Source of the DNA: Bacteroidetes bacterium HGW-Bacteroidetes-1
Lineage (GTDB): Bacteria > Bacteroidota > Bacteroidia > Bacteroidales > F082
Reading direction: 5' to 3'
Length of the DNA: 62,136 nucleotides
Assembly: GCA_002842755.1 (NCBI GenBank)
Contig: PHDU01000015.1
Coordinates: forward strand, 1-62,136
In this document: positions 46,200 through 56,192 of the stretch, piece by piece
Layout of the letters: the number at the start of each line of letters is the position of its first letter
Numbering within the stretch: position 1 is the first letter of the stretch
The notes under the pieces: generated by a model
What the model saw: the letters and a program-made list of their open reading frames with translations, nothing else
Told to the model about the DNA's origin: nothing
Database searches by the model: none
Program-made: the position numbers and the translations under genes

Positions 46200-49100
46200 C
46201 TACCTATAATATAATAGCTTAGAGCGCTTTTCTGTTTGCTTGCCCTGAGTATTGGTTACAATCAGGCGGTAAATATACAAACCTTTTGGAATATGTTGTC
46301 CCGAATCATTCGTGCCATCCCACAGAATGGGTTCGTTTCGTGAGCTGGTACTAAAATTGTTTTTCTTAATGATTGACCTCACCAATGATCCATTTACATT
46401 ATAAATTTTTATTTCTACATCGAGGTTTTCACTTTGCTGGTTGTGATTAAAAACAAAGTAAGTTTCATTTACAAAAGGATTAGGATAGTTCATAAGATTA
46501 TCAATCGTGATCTGGCTACCGGGTATAACCTCAAATTCAATTGAAACAGAACTCGAATTATTCAAAATATCCCATGCCTTTAAAGTAAGAGTATGGTGAC
46601 CAGGATTCAGGTTAAAAAACGGATAAGTCACAACGCCCTCAGAGCTTTTATTAAGAGTAGCTGAATAAAAATCATTCAGAACAGCATATTTTTCTGTTGC
46701 ACCACTCAAAACTGCAACAATATCGTGTCCAATTCCTGCACCTGTTGTATTGATTCCGCTTTCGTCAGCGAGAACCGCAATTAAAACAGGGTTTTCGCTT
46801 GTGAACCCTCCACTCTTAAAAGTATTATCACCCATAAAAAGTCGGATTTGTGGTCCATTTTCATCATTCACTATATTGTTGCTATAGCCTCCGATAATAA
46901 AATCCTCATAGTGACCCTGGGCATCACGCTCAAAATCGGTAGCATAGTAACTTATTCGACCACCACCAAAACGATAGGCAATGTCTTTAGGCATCATGAA
47001 TGAAAAATCAAATTGTCCATCCTTAACTTCAACTTTACCTTTATATATAATACTGTTGCGAAGGCTAAAAGTTGTTACCGGATTTTGGTCTCCAAGCGTA
47101 GTAATTGTATTTATTTTATCAAACACAGTAGCATATACAATGCCATTGTAGTCACTTAAAGGAATATCATACTCATCTGTAATAAATCCATTTATCGTAA
47201 TATTATCAAGCGCCTTTAAGGTATCAGGCACTGATCCAACCGGTTGTCCATTGATGTGGGATGTTTTAACCCGCAGTTTAGGAAAGGTAAGTGAAAGTCC
47301 GGGATCGCCAAGAAGCACGAATTTTCGGTCGTTGGCATCGCCCGTTAGTTTTGATCGGCGAATAACATCACCAAAACGGGGATATTCACCACCTTCTTTT
47401 AAAAAAATATTATCTTTAAAAATAGCTTTGTTCAAGCGAAGATTGGTAGCAGCATAGGTAGCGCGAGCGGTTGTAAACATAGCAATTGCTCCACCGTTTT
47501 GATTGAGAAAAACCATTTCTCCTGCAGAAAGACGCGTTGGATCATCATACCGCGAAAATTCGCAAGTTGCTGTTATAAATACAGGCATTTTATTTCTATT
47601 TCTCCAACTGATAATATCTGCAATTTCAAGAATCCGTTCTTCTGTCCAGCCTACTTCTCCCCCATGACCTGAATAATTCACAAAGAGCGAACCTCTTTCC
47701 ATGCGTTTATTGATGGCTTCATTCACGTCTGGCGCCTTTTGTCCGCCAGGTGTTGCTACTTGGCGGTATGCATCCAGGTAAATTTTATTAACGTTAAAAT
47801 CAGGATAATCTTCATCTATGAGTGATGCAAGATTTTCTGCATCTCTAAGATGGCCATTTGTGTCGCCATCATCGGCAACCAAAGTTATATCGTTTCTCCA
47901 GGGCCCCATTGTCTCATCGTTATTATCCAAATAACGTACAATTTTATCCACCATGAAGGCGGCCTGTTCTGGTGTTGAGACAGGAAAACGGCCAATACCA
48001 ATATCGAGCAGGCTATTTGCCCCACCACCTTCATTGATGTCAAGGTAACCGAAATAGTCATCGGTAGCAATGGAGTAGACAAGATTCAGAGAAGTTTTAG
48101 TTTCATACGTTGGAACAAAATTAGTATTGGAGGGGAGCTTGTCTTTATAATCGAAAGATGCGTCACCAAAAAGCAGTAAATACCTCAGCTTTCTTCCAGG
48201 ATTACTTTCAGAGAATAACATCCGGGCAAAATCGCGGATGCCTGTAACATCCTGAGCTCCTGACGAGAATTCATTGTAAATTAATTCAGGTATTGTTACA
48301 TAAACAACCAATCCACTTCGCTCGCGATGCAACTCAGCCAGGCGATTGGCTTGTTCAAGAAAATCAGGGTGTGTGATGATGAGATAATCGACATCTCTAA
48401 CACTATGAAGGTTTTGGTTGGCGACCATCCCAACACTTTCTGCAGTTAAGAAAGAACTTTTATCGAAGGCAATAAAACTTCGACGAATATTTCCGACAGC
48501 TTTAAACGTTAAAACTGAGCCCTGAAGTGAAGTCTGCATTCGCTCTGTTTCAGTAGGATCTGTTACATCCCATATTTCAACCTGTGCGTCAGAACCGGAA
48601 AGTTTATATTCAAAAAAATTGTTTTCGGGTAAAAAGCTAAAATTTCGAAAGTGCATCTGCGGGCCAGAAAAAATCAGATTACGCCAAATATTGACACTAA
48701 TATAATCAAGCCATCCACGCGCAGATGCTATTGAACGATTGTATTTAAGATTTACCGTTATAAGGTCACCCCCTGGATAAAAATCGACAATGGTTTGTGC
48801 ACCTTTGGCATAATCGTAGCCTGTTGCTTGTGTTGCATCGATACTTAAAGTTCGAACCAATTGACCATCAATTGAAAGCTGAAAATTGGAGGCTCCGAAT
48901 GCCCTTCCCGCAACTTCTGTCGACAAGCGGGCATTTCGGGATGGAATAGCATTTGGAAAATCAAAAACAAAATCTCTGCTCAGTTGTGCATCAAACAATT
49001 CTCCAAACCATGTGCGTCCAGTATTTGAAAGATTTTCCAAATCCTGTTCATGAATCTGGGAATCTAAAAATTCAGTAATTACTTCTGATGCAACTCCTGT

Positions 49101-50000
49101 TGATGTATTTGTTTGGATTCGCTTACCTGATCCATGATCTGTTGTGATAAAAAAGTAAGCATAGTCATCATAATAATTATTGGTGTGCTTATAAGTACTC
49201 GATGCAAGGTCATAAGACCACTTGACAGGACCTTGACCATAAAACAAAATATAATCCGCTGAATTAAAAACACCATCTTCCTCACCTACAACAACAATCG
49301 CATTTTCGGCAAGATCATCATGGCGAAAATCGGAATTACTTTCAGGAAGTGTCCCTCCACCATTTCCAAATAACCGAATATTTCTTGGGTCAATGGCGCC
49401 AGGGTTGATGCCAAAAGCTTGTAGCTCAGCATAGGAAATCTTGTACACACCACTTTCACTGATCCTAATTTTTGTCCAGTTTCCAGTCGCTAAAACAGAA
49501 TTATTAACAAAACCCGGTTCATCGCTCTTAAGAAAAGGTGCGTTTTCAAAAGATAAACTGATTTTGAATGATCGTAGTTTTTCAACAACTCCGGATACAG
49601 GATGAATACGCAATGTATTCACAAGCAAACGCATCATAGGTTGCTCCCTTGCTGTAAGAATGGCTGTTCTGGCGACAAAAAAAGTATCAAGTTCAGAGAT
49701 ATCTATGAGTCCCAGTGATGAGATTTCGAGCGTTTCAACCTGGACAGGATGAACAATAACAGATGCTGAAATCCGATCATCATGAACAGGTATTAAATCA
49801 TGAAACACTGGTACAACATCCAATTCGTTTTCAAACCAGGCATCCTCAAAATACAATCGTTCTATCCTGTTTTTTCCATCATATTCAAGGTAGTCGTTGG
49901 CCAACCATGAAATTTCATAAGTCTTGGTTTCGATCGAATGTTGTGCTAAAATACCTTTAAAAAGCACCGTCAGAATTATAAGTAAAAATATCCTTTGCAT
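46200..50000 (-). CDS. porU: PorU-type sortase, first tandem copy
   Basis: 1266 residues with a short signal peptide (IFLLIILTVLFKGILAQ). It has the same architecture as the following gene, including SGVYKISYAELQAFGINPGA near the front and LLGDPGLSLTFPKLRV in the middle. The catalytic His is in VNYSGHGGEVGWTEER (about 775) and the Cys in FITATCEFSRYDDP (about 811). The WTEERIL context is close to PorU sequences I know, so this copy may be the housekeeping sortase. The end is NYPNPFVNETYFVFNHN followed by a typical C-terminal domain. It is the first gene of a porU-porU-porV operon, divergent from the PorP/SprF and gldJ genes. Confidence 0.9.
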   Translation of the reverse strand: MQRIFLLIILTVLFKGILAQHSIETKTYEISWLANDYLEYDGKNRIERLYFEDAWFENELDVVPVFHDLIPVHDDRISASVIVHPVQVETLEISSLGLIDISELDTFFVARTAILTAREQPMMRLLVNTLRIHPVSGVVEKLRSFKISLSFENAPFLKSDEPGFVNNSVLATGNWTKIRISESGVYKISYAELQAFGINPGAIDPRNIRLFGNGGGTLPESNSDFRHDDLAENAIVVVGEEDGVFNSADYILFYGQGPVKWSYDLASSTYKHTNNYYDDYAYFFITTDHGSGKRIQTNTSTGVASEVITEFLDSQIHEQDLENLSNTGRTWFGELFDAQLSRDFVFDFPNAIPSRNARLSTEVAGRAFGASNFQLSIDGQLVRTLSIDATQATGYDYAKGAQTIVDFYPGGDLITVNLKYNRSIASARGWLDYISVNIWRNLIFSGPQMHFRNFSFLPENNFFEYKLSGSDAQVEIWDVTDPTETERMQTSLQGSVLTFKAVGNIRRSFIAFDKSSFLTAESVGMVANQNLHSVRDVDYLIITHPDFLEQANRLAELHRERSGLVVYVTIPELIYNEFSSGAQDVTGIRDFARMLFSESNPGRKLRYLLLFGDASFDYKDKLPSNTNFVPTYETKTSLNLVYSIATDDYFGYLDINEGGGANSLLDIGIGRFPVSTPEQAAFMVDKIVRYLDNNDETMGPWRNDITLVADDGDTNGHLRDAENLASLIDEDYPDFNVNKIYLDAYRQVATPGGQKAPDVNEAINKRMERGSLFVNYSGHGGEVGWTEERILEIADIISWRNRNKMPVFITATCEFSRYDDPTRLSAGEMVFLNQNGGAIAMFTTARATYAATNLRLNKAIFKDNIFLKEGGEYPRFGDVIRRSKLTGDANDRKFVLLGDPGLSLTFPKLRVKTSHINGQPVGSVPDTLKALDNITINGFITDEYDIPLSDYNGIVYATVFDKINTITTLGDQNPVTTFSLRNSIIYKGKVEVKDGQFDFSFMMPKDIAYRFGGGRISYYATDFERDAQGHYEDFIIGGYSNNIVNDENGPQIRLFMGDNTFKSGGFTSENPVLIAVLADESGINTTGAGIGHDIVAVLSGATEKYAVLNDFYSATLNKSSEGVVTYPFFNLNPGHHTLTLKAWDILNNSSSVSIEFEVIPGSQITIDNLMNYPNPFVNETYFVFNHNQQSENLDVEIKIYNVNGSLVRSIIKKNNFSTSSRNEPILWDGTNDSGQHIPKGLYIYRLIVTNTQGKQTEKRSKLLYYR

Positions 50001-50339
50001 TATTGAGGGGGTTGATAGTCAGATGTTTTAACAATTTTTAATCGGCCTTCACAACAATCAAACCATAGCATTGTTGTTGTAGAAGTGCCTGTTTCTAAAT
50101 ACAATCTAAAATAACAAGCAATTTTTTCAAAACTGAAACGTGAAAAGAAAACATTTATTGCCAATGCAAAAATCAAAGCTATGGTTCACTAATAGAGAAG
50201 TTAATATTGACGTCATCCTAAAATAGCGATAATTAAACCCAAAAATTATAAGTTCAGGCAAATATTCCATTTTCAATGGCGTTAACTCAGAAAAAAACCG
50301 TATCATTGCAGCGAAAAAAAGCGCTCTTTTCTTCAAGAA
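50001..50339. other. Divergent control region of the type IX secretion genes
   Basis: This 339-base A/T-rich gap separates the minus-strand porU operon from the plus-strand PorP/SprF and gldJ genes. Near matches to the -7 element are present (TATCATTG on the plus strand around 50306) but none is exact with a proper -33 box. No gene is recognisable. Confidence 0.4.
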
Positions 50340-51344
50340 ATGGACAAAACTTTTACTGCATTTTTACTCCTTGCAATATCAATACTGCCACTGCTGATTT
50401 ATTCGCAGGACGCATCATTTACGCAGTTTTATGCCAATCCGCTTTATTTAAACCCGGCCTTGTCAGGCAGTACAGAATGTGGACGCTTGCATCTAAATTA
50501 TCGCAATCAATGGCCTTCTCTGGATAATGCTTTTGTTACCTATAGTATTGCATACGACCAAAATTTACCTTCCATTAACAGCGGGTTTGGAGTGATGGTT
50601 ATGAATGACCAGCAAGGAAATGGCAGTTTCAATCGCACTATGGCAGGAGGGTTCTATTCTTATCATCTTAGTGTTTCAGAGGAATTATCTGTTTTTTTTG
50701 GTATGAAGGCAGCTTTTTATCAGGAAAGCATCAATTGGAGCAAATTGATTTTTGCAGACATGATCAATCCTGCCACAGGGAAAATTAACCCAACCGGTGG
50801 TGGCGAAACCCAGCCAGACAATACTTCCATCGCTGTTTCGGATTTTGGAGCAGGCATTGTTGTAGGCTACAGCGATAAAATGTTTTTTGGCTTTGCTGCG
50901 GATCACCTTAGCCAACCTCAGCTTGATTTTTATACCAAGTCTGACAACCAATTAAATATGAAATTTACTACGCATGGAGGTCTGAACTTCAATGCCAGCA
51001 ATGGTTCTATGGGGGATATGTCAGAACGTGATTTAATAATTCAGCCGAACCTGCTTTACTTACAACAAGCCGATTTCAAGCAAATTAATTTAGGTATATA
51101 TGTAAGTAAAGCACCTTTTATTACCGGTGCATGGTTCCGTCACAGCTTTCAAAATGCCGATGCTTTGGTTGTATTGTTAGGTCTTAGTCACAATAATTTC
51201 AGGTTTGGTTATAGTTACGACTATACAGTTTCACAATTAGCCGGACGCAGTGGAGGAGCACACGAATTATCTATTGCATGGCAATTTTGTGTTTATACCA
51301 ATCAAAAGAGGGTCATACGTACAATAAAATCCCCTGTTTTTTAG
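50340..51344 (+). CDS. PorP/SprF-family type IX secretion membrane protein
   Basis: 334 residues. A signal peptide ends before QDASFTQFYANPLYLNPALS, the family's N-terminal signature, and GRLHLNYRNQWPSL and SGFGVMVMNDQQGNGSFNRT continue it. The protein is an outer-membrane beta barrel. PorP-family proteins belong to the translocon ring or anchor particular adhesins. Many paralogues exist per genome, and a linkage to gldJ favours a core role without proving it. gldJ follows 15 bases after its stop. Confidence 0.88.
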   Translation: MDKTFTAFLLLAISILPLLIYSQDASFTQFYANPLYLNPALSGSTECGRLHLNYRNQWPSLDNAFVTYSIAYDQNLPSINSGFGVMVMNDQQGNGSFNRTMAGGFYSYHLSVSEELSVFFGMKAAFYQESINWSKLIFADMINPATGKINPTGGGETQPDNTSIAVSDFGAGIVVGYSDKMFFGFAADHLSQPQLDFYTKSDNQLNMKFTTHGGLNFNASNGSMGDMSERDLIIQPNLLYLQQADFKQINLGIYVSKAPFITGAWFRHSFQNADALVVLLGLSHNNFRFGYSYDYTVSQLAGRSGGAHELSIAWQFCVYTNQKRVIRTIKSPVF

Positions 51345-51346
51345 TT

Positions 51347-51352
51347 AAGGAG
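51347..51352 (+). promoter_or_regulatory. Shine-Dalgarno-like sequence before gldJ
   Basis: AAGGAG lies seven bases before the ATG at 51360. Such sequences are rare in this genome, and it supports this start over the Met ten codons later. Confidence 0.5.
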
Positions 51353-51359
51353 AACAACA

Positions 51360-52856
51360 ATGGTAAAAAGTATTCAACAGCTTATAAAAATGAAGAGAAC
51401 GCACATTATTCTCACTATGTTAGCCGCCGGACTTCTATTCACGTCCTGCCGGAAAGAAGTATCTAAATCAACAGGCTGGAACTTCAATGATCCTAAGTTT
51501 GGTGGATTTGAGGTTGCTCAAACCAAAGAGCAAAAAATTGGCCCGGGGCTCGTAGCTATCGAAGGTGGAACTTTCCTCATGGGAGCAACGCAGGAAGATC
51601 TGCTTTACGAGTGGAACAACATTTCCCGCAGGGTTACTGTCGCATCCTTTTTCATGGATCAGACAGAAGTTAGTAACCTGGATTATCTGGAATACATTTA
51701 CTGGTTAAACCGTGTTTACGGCGAAGATTACCAGCAGGTTGTTCAAAGAGCCTTACCTGATTCCCTTGTTTGGCGAGACAGGCTTTCCTACAATGAACCA
51801 CTTGTTGAACTTTATTTTCGCCACCCCTCTTATCAGGATTATCCTGTTGTTGGCGTATCATGGCTTCAGGCCAACGATTATGCCAATTGGCGTACTGACA
51901 GGGTGAACGAACTTTTGCTCATTGAAGCTGGGGTACTCGATTTTGATCCTGATCAGAAAAATGAAAACAATTTCAATACAGAAGCCTACTTGGCTGGACA
52001 GTATGAGGGTTTGGTGAAAGAAGGTAAAGCAAATCTTGATCCAAGCAGCACTGGTATTAGAAATGTCCGTTTTGAAGATGGCATTATGCTGCCTAAATAT
52101 CGCCTGCCCACAGAAGCCGAATGGGAATATGCAGCATTAGGCCTTGTAGGAAATACCATCAATGAACGCATTGTGGAAAGAAGAGTTTATCCCTGGAACG
52201 GAGATGGTTTACGTACCGATCATAAAAAATATATGGGAAGTTTTGTTGCCAATTTCAAACGTGGTCAAGGCGATTATATGGGCGTTGCCGGAAGTCTCAA
52301 TGATGGTTCTGCACTTCCTGCTCCTGTTGGCTCTTATTGGCCAAATGATTATGGGCTCTACAATATGGGCGGTAACGTAGCGGAATGGGTACTTGATGTT
52401 TATCGTCCACTCTCTTTTGAAGATGTTGCAGACTACAACCCGTTCAGAGGAAATATCTTTGAAAATAAAGCAAGAGATGCTGATGGTTCTGTTGCTCAAA
52501 AAGATTCACTTGGACGTCTGAAATATGTTGAAATAAGCCCTGAGGAAGCTGCCAACAGAAAGAATTATCGCAGAGGTTATGCTGTTAATTATCGTGATGG
52601 AGACTATTCTTCAACAATTCAACAGGACTGGACAAATTTGGATGAAGATCCTAATTCCACATCCAAAATGTATGATTACGGTCAAACAACATTAATTTCT
52701 GACAAAGCCAGAGTTTACAAAGGTGGATCATGGGCCGACAGAGCTTACTTTATGAGTCCTGGTGTCAGGAGATACCTCAATGAAGATGAAGCCTCCAGCA
52801 CTATTGGTTTCAGGTGTGCCATGAATAAAGTTGGAAGTTCTATTACTCCAAAGTAA
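51360..52856 (+). CDS. gldJ: Gliding motility/type IX secretion lipoprotein GldJ
   Basis: 498 residues. The lipoprotein signal ends in LLFTSC. The body is a formylglycine-generating-enzyme/C-type-lectin-like fold: VAIEGGTFLMGATQED, MDQTEVSNLDYLEYI, PVVGVSWLQANDYANWRTDR, LPTEAEWEYAALG and GGSWADRAYFMSPGVRRYL. The fold is used structurally, not as an active oxidase. GldJ is an essential outer-membrane lipoprotein of the type IX machinery. Clustering of gldJ with porU and porV, here in divergent orientation, agrees with the arrangement in other Bacteroidota. Confidence 0.9.
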   Translation: MVKSIQQLIKMKRTHIILTMLAAGLLFTSCRKEVSKSTGWNFNDPKFGGFEVAQTKEQKIGPGLVAIEGGTFLMGATQEDLLYEWNNISRRVTVASFFMDQTEVSNLDYLEYIYWLNRVYGEDYQQVVQRALPDSLVWRDRLSYNEPLVELYFRHPSYQDYPVVGVSWLQANDYANWRTDRVNELLLIEAGVLDFDPDQKNENNFNTEAYLAGQYEGLVKEGKANLDPSSTGIRNVRFEDGIMLPKYRLPTEAEWEYAALGLVGNTINERIVERRVYPWNGDGLRTDHKKYMGSFVANFKRGQGDYMGVAGSLNDGSALPAPVGSYWPNDYGLYNMGGNVAEWVLDVYRPLSFEDVADYNPFRGNIFENKARDADGSVAQKDSLGRLKYVEISPEEAANRKNYRRGYAVNYRDGDYSSTIQQDWTNLDEDPNSTSKMYDYGQTTLISDKARVYKGGSWADRAYFMSPGVRRYLNEDEASSTIGFRCAMNKVGSSITPK

Positions 52857-52876
52857 AACATTATTTTGCTAAATTT

Positions 52877-52912
52877 AACCCCGTCAACTTTTCTTGATGG
52901 GGTTTTTATTTT
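52877..52912 (+). terminator. Terminator after gldJ
   Basis: AACCCCGTCAA and TTGATGGGGTT pair over 11 bases with one G-U pair, loop CTTTTC, followed by a T-rich tail. Confidence 0.85.
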
Positions 52913-52987
52913 CAAGAAAATACGCTGTTAACAAAGTTATTCTCATTTTTGATATCAGTTTTGTTACAATTAAAAGTCTGAGTTAGA

Positions 52988-54280
52988 ATGGTCACCATTG
53001 AAAACCTTTATCAGCTTTACTTAAAAAATCCCAATTGTTCAATCGATACAAGAAGTATCCGGCAAGGGGATCTGTTTTTTGCATTAAAAGGCCCAAATTT
53101 CGATGCCAATAAACTCGCTCTTCATGCCATTGAATCAGGTGCCTTATATGCAATCGTTGATGATGAGAGTCTTCCGAATGACCCACGCATTATCAAGGTT
53201 AATAATGTTTTACAGACCTTGCAACAACTCGCTTCTCTTCATCGGAGTAAAATGAAAGCAGTTGTTATAGGTATTACTGGATCAAATGGAAAAACTACAA
53301 CAAAGGAATTGACAGCTAAGGTTTTATCTAAAAAATACAATACATTGTTCACTCAGGGCAACCTGAATAATCATATTGGTGTACCCTTAACCCTGTTGAA
53401 AATAAAACCTGAAACAGAAATAGCCGTTATTGAAATGGGAGCAAATCATATAGGTGAAATTCGTCAGCTTTGCATGCTGACCCATCCCCAATATGGAATA
53501 ATCACCAATATAGGCAAAGCCCATCTGGAAGGCTTTGGCAGTTATACCGGAGTCATTAATGCGAAGAGTGAACTTTATTCTTATATCGATGATCATGAAG
53601 GAATGGTTTTTGTAAACAGTGACAATGAATTGCTCAACCGTCTTTCAGTAAATATACGCCGTTTTACTTTTGGCAGCGAGCTTACAAACGATCTCTTTGG
53701 AGAACTTGTTGCAGTTGATCCAAATCTACATTTAGCCTGGGAATACAAGGATATGCAATCTGTTACCGGGACAAAAATGATAGGAGCATATAACAGCGAA
53801 AATATATTAGCAGCCATCGCCTTTGGTTGTTATTTTAGTGTTGAAGAACACGATATCAACGATGCAATCAGTTCTTACGAACCTTCCAATAGCAGGTCTC
53901 AGTTAATAATGACTGCTAAAAACAGAATCGTAATGGACGCATACAACGCCAATCCTGTAAGCATGGAAGCTGCTATCCGGAACTTTCATCAGATGAGAGG
54001 CACTAAAGCCTTGCTTATTTTAGGAGATATGCTCGAACTTGGTGAGGAAAGTGACCACGAGCATGCCATGATCCTCAAGTTGATAACTGATCTGGATTTT
54101 GAAGAAGTAATTATGGTTGGCCCATTGTTTGAGCGCATCTACGGTGGTGATGATTGGCTATCATTTAAAGACAGTGAAGTGCTTGGTCAATATCTTAAAA
54201 AAAATCCTGTTCGTAAATATGACATTCTAATTAAAGGTTCAAGGGGGATGCAAATGGAAAAAGCACTTCCTTTCTTATGA
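52988..54280 (+). CDS. murF: UDP-MurNAc-tripeptide D-alanyl-D-alanine ligase
   Basis: 430 residues. The N-terminal substrate domain has DTRSIRQGDLFFALKGPNFD. The ATP loop is GITGSNGKTTTKELTA, then FTQGNLNNHIGVPLTLL and IEMGANHIGEIRQL. The C-terminal domain carries DAYNANPVSMEAAIRNF. It adds D-Ala-D-Ala to complete the cytoplasmic muropeptide. It sits outside a classical division/cell-wall cluster and overlaps anmK by four bases. Confidence 0.95.
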   Translation: MVTIENLYQLYLKNPNCSIDTRSIRQGDLFFALKGPNFDANKLALHAIESGALYAIVDDESLPNDPRIIKVNNVLQTLQQLASLHRSKMKAVVIGITGSNGKTTTKELTAKVLSKKYNTLFTQGNLNNHIGVPLTLLKIKPETEIAVIEMGANHIGEIRQLCMLTHPQYGIITNIGKAHLEGFGSYTGVINAKSELYSYIDDHEGMVFVNSDNELLNRLSVNIRRFTFGSELTNDLFGELVAVDPNLHLAWEYKDMQSVTGTKMIGAYNSENILAAIAFGCYFSVEEHDINDAISSYEPSNSRSQLIMTAKNRIVMDAYNANPVSMEAAIRNFHQMRGTKALLILGDMLELGEESDHEHAMILKLITDLDFEEVIMVGPLFERIYGGDDWLSFKDSEVLGQYLKKNPVRKYDILIKGSRGMQMEKALPFL

Positions 54281-55353
54281 AAGATATCGATCAAACCTAT
54301 ACTGCCATCGGAGTTATGTCGGGAACATCTCTCGATGGTCTGGATTTAGTCTGCTGCAAGTTTCATTGCAGAGATCATAAGTGGTCGTTTGAGATTCTTG
54401 CTTCAGACTCTATCCCCTATTCTGCTTTTTGGAAAAACCTGCTATCTCAGGCTTTTTATTCTGGTATTAGCGAAGTTGAGCAACTTCATATTAAATACGG
54501 ACATTATATTGCAGATCAATTAAATGTTTTCATTCGCACCTATCAGCTTCGACCTGATGTTATTTCATCTCATGGGCATACCATTTTTCATGCTCCTGAG
54601 AAGGGTATTACGTTACAAATTGGGGATGGAAAAATAATTGCAAATAAAACCGGCATTATTACAATCAATAATTTCAGAGCTCTTGATGTTAGTAAAGGTG
54701 GTCAGGGGGCACCTTTGGTTCCTATTGGTGATCATCTTTTATTTTCGGCTTATGAGATTTGTCTGAACATTGGAGGGATTGCCAATGTATCATTTGTTAA
54801 AGATGGAAAAAGAGTGGCTTTTGATGTTGGCCCGGCCAATCAGGTACTGAATTATCTTGCACACAAAATAGGTTTAGATTTTGACAACGATGGTGAGATT
54901 GCAAAAACAGGCACTATCGATGTTAATCTGTTAAATGCTTTCAATGAGCTGGATTATTATTCAAAGTCCTATCCAAAATCATTAGGTCGCGAATGGGTTG
55001 ATTCTGTTTTTATTCCCCTGTTAAATCTTTCTAAATCAAATATTTCATCGTTACTCCGCACAACAACTGAACACATTGCATTGCAGATTCATAAAGCAAT
55101 CCGAGAAATCCCCGCTTCACACCTCCTTGCAACAGGAGGAGGAGCGCTCAATAATTTTCTTATTTCAAGGCTTCAGGCACATAGTATTCATAAAATAGTA
55201 GTTCCTTCGCGTCAAGTTATTGAGTTTAAAGAAGCGATTGTTTTTGCATTTTTAGGATTACTTCGTTTTAGAAATGAAATCAATTGTTTTGCCAGCGTCA
55301 CGGGAGCATCGGAAGATAGTTCTTCAGGAGATATTCATCTGGTTCAATCGTAA
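54277..55353 (+). CDS. anmK: Anhydro-N-acetylmuramic acid kinase
   Basis: 358 residues. GVMSGTSLDGLDLVCCKF is the family start. DVISSHGHTIFHAPEKG, NIGGIANVSFV, FDVGPANQVLNYL and LLATGGGALNNFLISRL follow in order. It phosphorylates and opens 1,6-anhydroMurNAc released by lytic transglycosylases. Coupling to murF joins recycling to synthesis. A downstream MurQ etherase is not in the window. Confidence 0.94.
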   Translation: MKDIDQTYTAIGVMSGTSLDGLDLVCCKFHCRDHKWSFEILASDSIPYSAFWKNLLSQAFYSGISEVEQLHIKYGHYIADQLNVFIRTYQLRPDVISSHGHTIFHAPEKGITLQIGDGKIIANKTGIITINNFRALDVSKGGQGAPLVPIGDHLLFSAYEICLNIGGIANVSFVKDGKRVAFDVGPANQVLNYLAHKIGLDFDNDGEIAKTGTIDVNLLNAFNELDYYSKSYPKSLGREWVDSVFIPLLNLSKSNISSLLRTTTEHIALQIHKAIREIPASHLLATGGGALNNFLISRLQAHSIHKIVVPSRQVIEFKEAIVFAFLGLLRFRNEINCFASVTGASEDSSSGDIHLVQS

Positions 55354-55391
55354 ATTGATCAATGAAATATCCTCTTGATTGCCAATTATAC

Positions 55392-55399
55392 TAAATTTG
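55392..55399 (+). promoter_or_regulatory. -7 element of the exbB-exbD-tonB operon
   Basis: TAAATTTG is an exact -7 match 58 bases before the exbB ATG. Upstream TTG triplets are not at the usual distance, so the -33 box is uncertain. Confidence 0.4.
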
Positions 55400-55457
55400 G
55401 GAAAAACAAGTTAATAACTCAGGATTTAAACAATAAAACATTCTAATTAAGAAAAAC

Positions 55458-56165
55458 ATGTTCAACGGAATCTTACTGCAACTACAAACAGTTACTAACG
55501 ATTTAAGTGGCGCGGCCCAAACAACGGGACAACAGGGAGAAATCAGTCTTTCGATCCTTGATCTGGCCATGAAAGGAGGATGGATCATGGTTATACTTGG
55601 CGTTTTCTCAATAATTGCAGTCTATATTTTTATAGAGCGCTATCTAACCATTTCGAAAGCAACTTCCAGTGATAAAAATTTCATGAACAACATCAGAGAG
55701 TATATTCACTCCGGACGACTTGATGCGGCCATGGCACTTTGCCGAAGTACAGAAACACCAAATGCCCGCATGATTGAAAAAGGACTTGCACGGCTTGGAA
55801 AACCACTTAACGACATCAATGCAGCAATTGAGAATGTCGGTAAACTTGAAGTCAGCAAATTAGAGAAAGGAGTAGCTGGCCTTGCTACCATTGCCGGAGC
55901 AGCGCCCATGCTCGGTTTTCTTGGAACAGTCATCGGGATGATAAGGGCATTTTATGATATGTCGATGGCAGGCAATAATATTGACATTGCATTACTTTCT
56001 TCCGGCATTTATCAGGCAATGATAACCACTGTAGGTGGTTTGATTGTAGGTATTCTTGCATTTATCCTGTACAATATTTTGGTTTCAAGAATTGAGAAGG
56101 TCGTGTACATGCTTGAAGCGCGTTCCACAGAATTTATGGATGTACTGCACGAGCCAGCACGCTAA
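55458..56165 (+). CDS. exbB: ExbB/TolQ-family proton channel
   Basis: 235 residues with three membrane helices. The conserved TolQ/ExbB/MotA region is GVAGLATIAGAAPMLGFLGT, then VIGMIRAFYDMS and GIYQAMITTVGGLIVGI. With ExbD it uses the proton gradient to energise the TonB-like protein encoded two genes on. Confidence 0.92.
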   Translation: MFNGILLQLQTVTNDLSGAAQTTGQQGEISLSILDLAMKGGWIMVILGVFSIIAVYIFIERYLTISKATSSDKNFMNNIREYIHSGRLDAAMALCRSTETPNARMIEKGLARLGKPLNDINAAIENVGKLEVSKLEKGVAGLATIAGAAPMLGFLGTVIGMIRAFYDMSMAGNNIDIALLSSGIYQAMITTVGGLIVGILAFILYNILVSRIEKVVYMLEARSTEFMDVLHEPAR

Positions 56166-56192
56166 ATGTTTTTCATCCTTTAAAAAAATATC

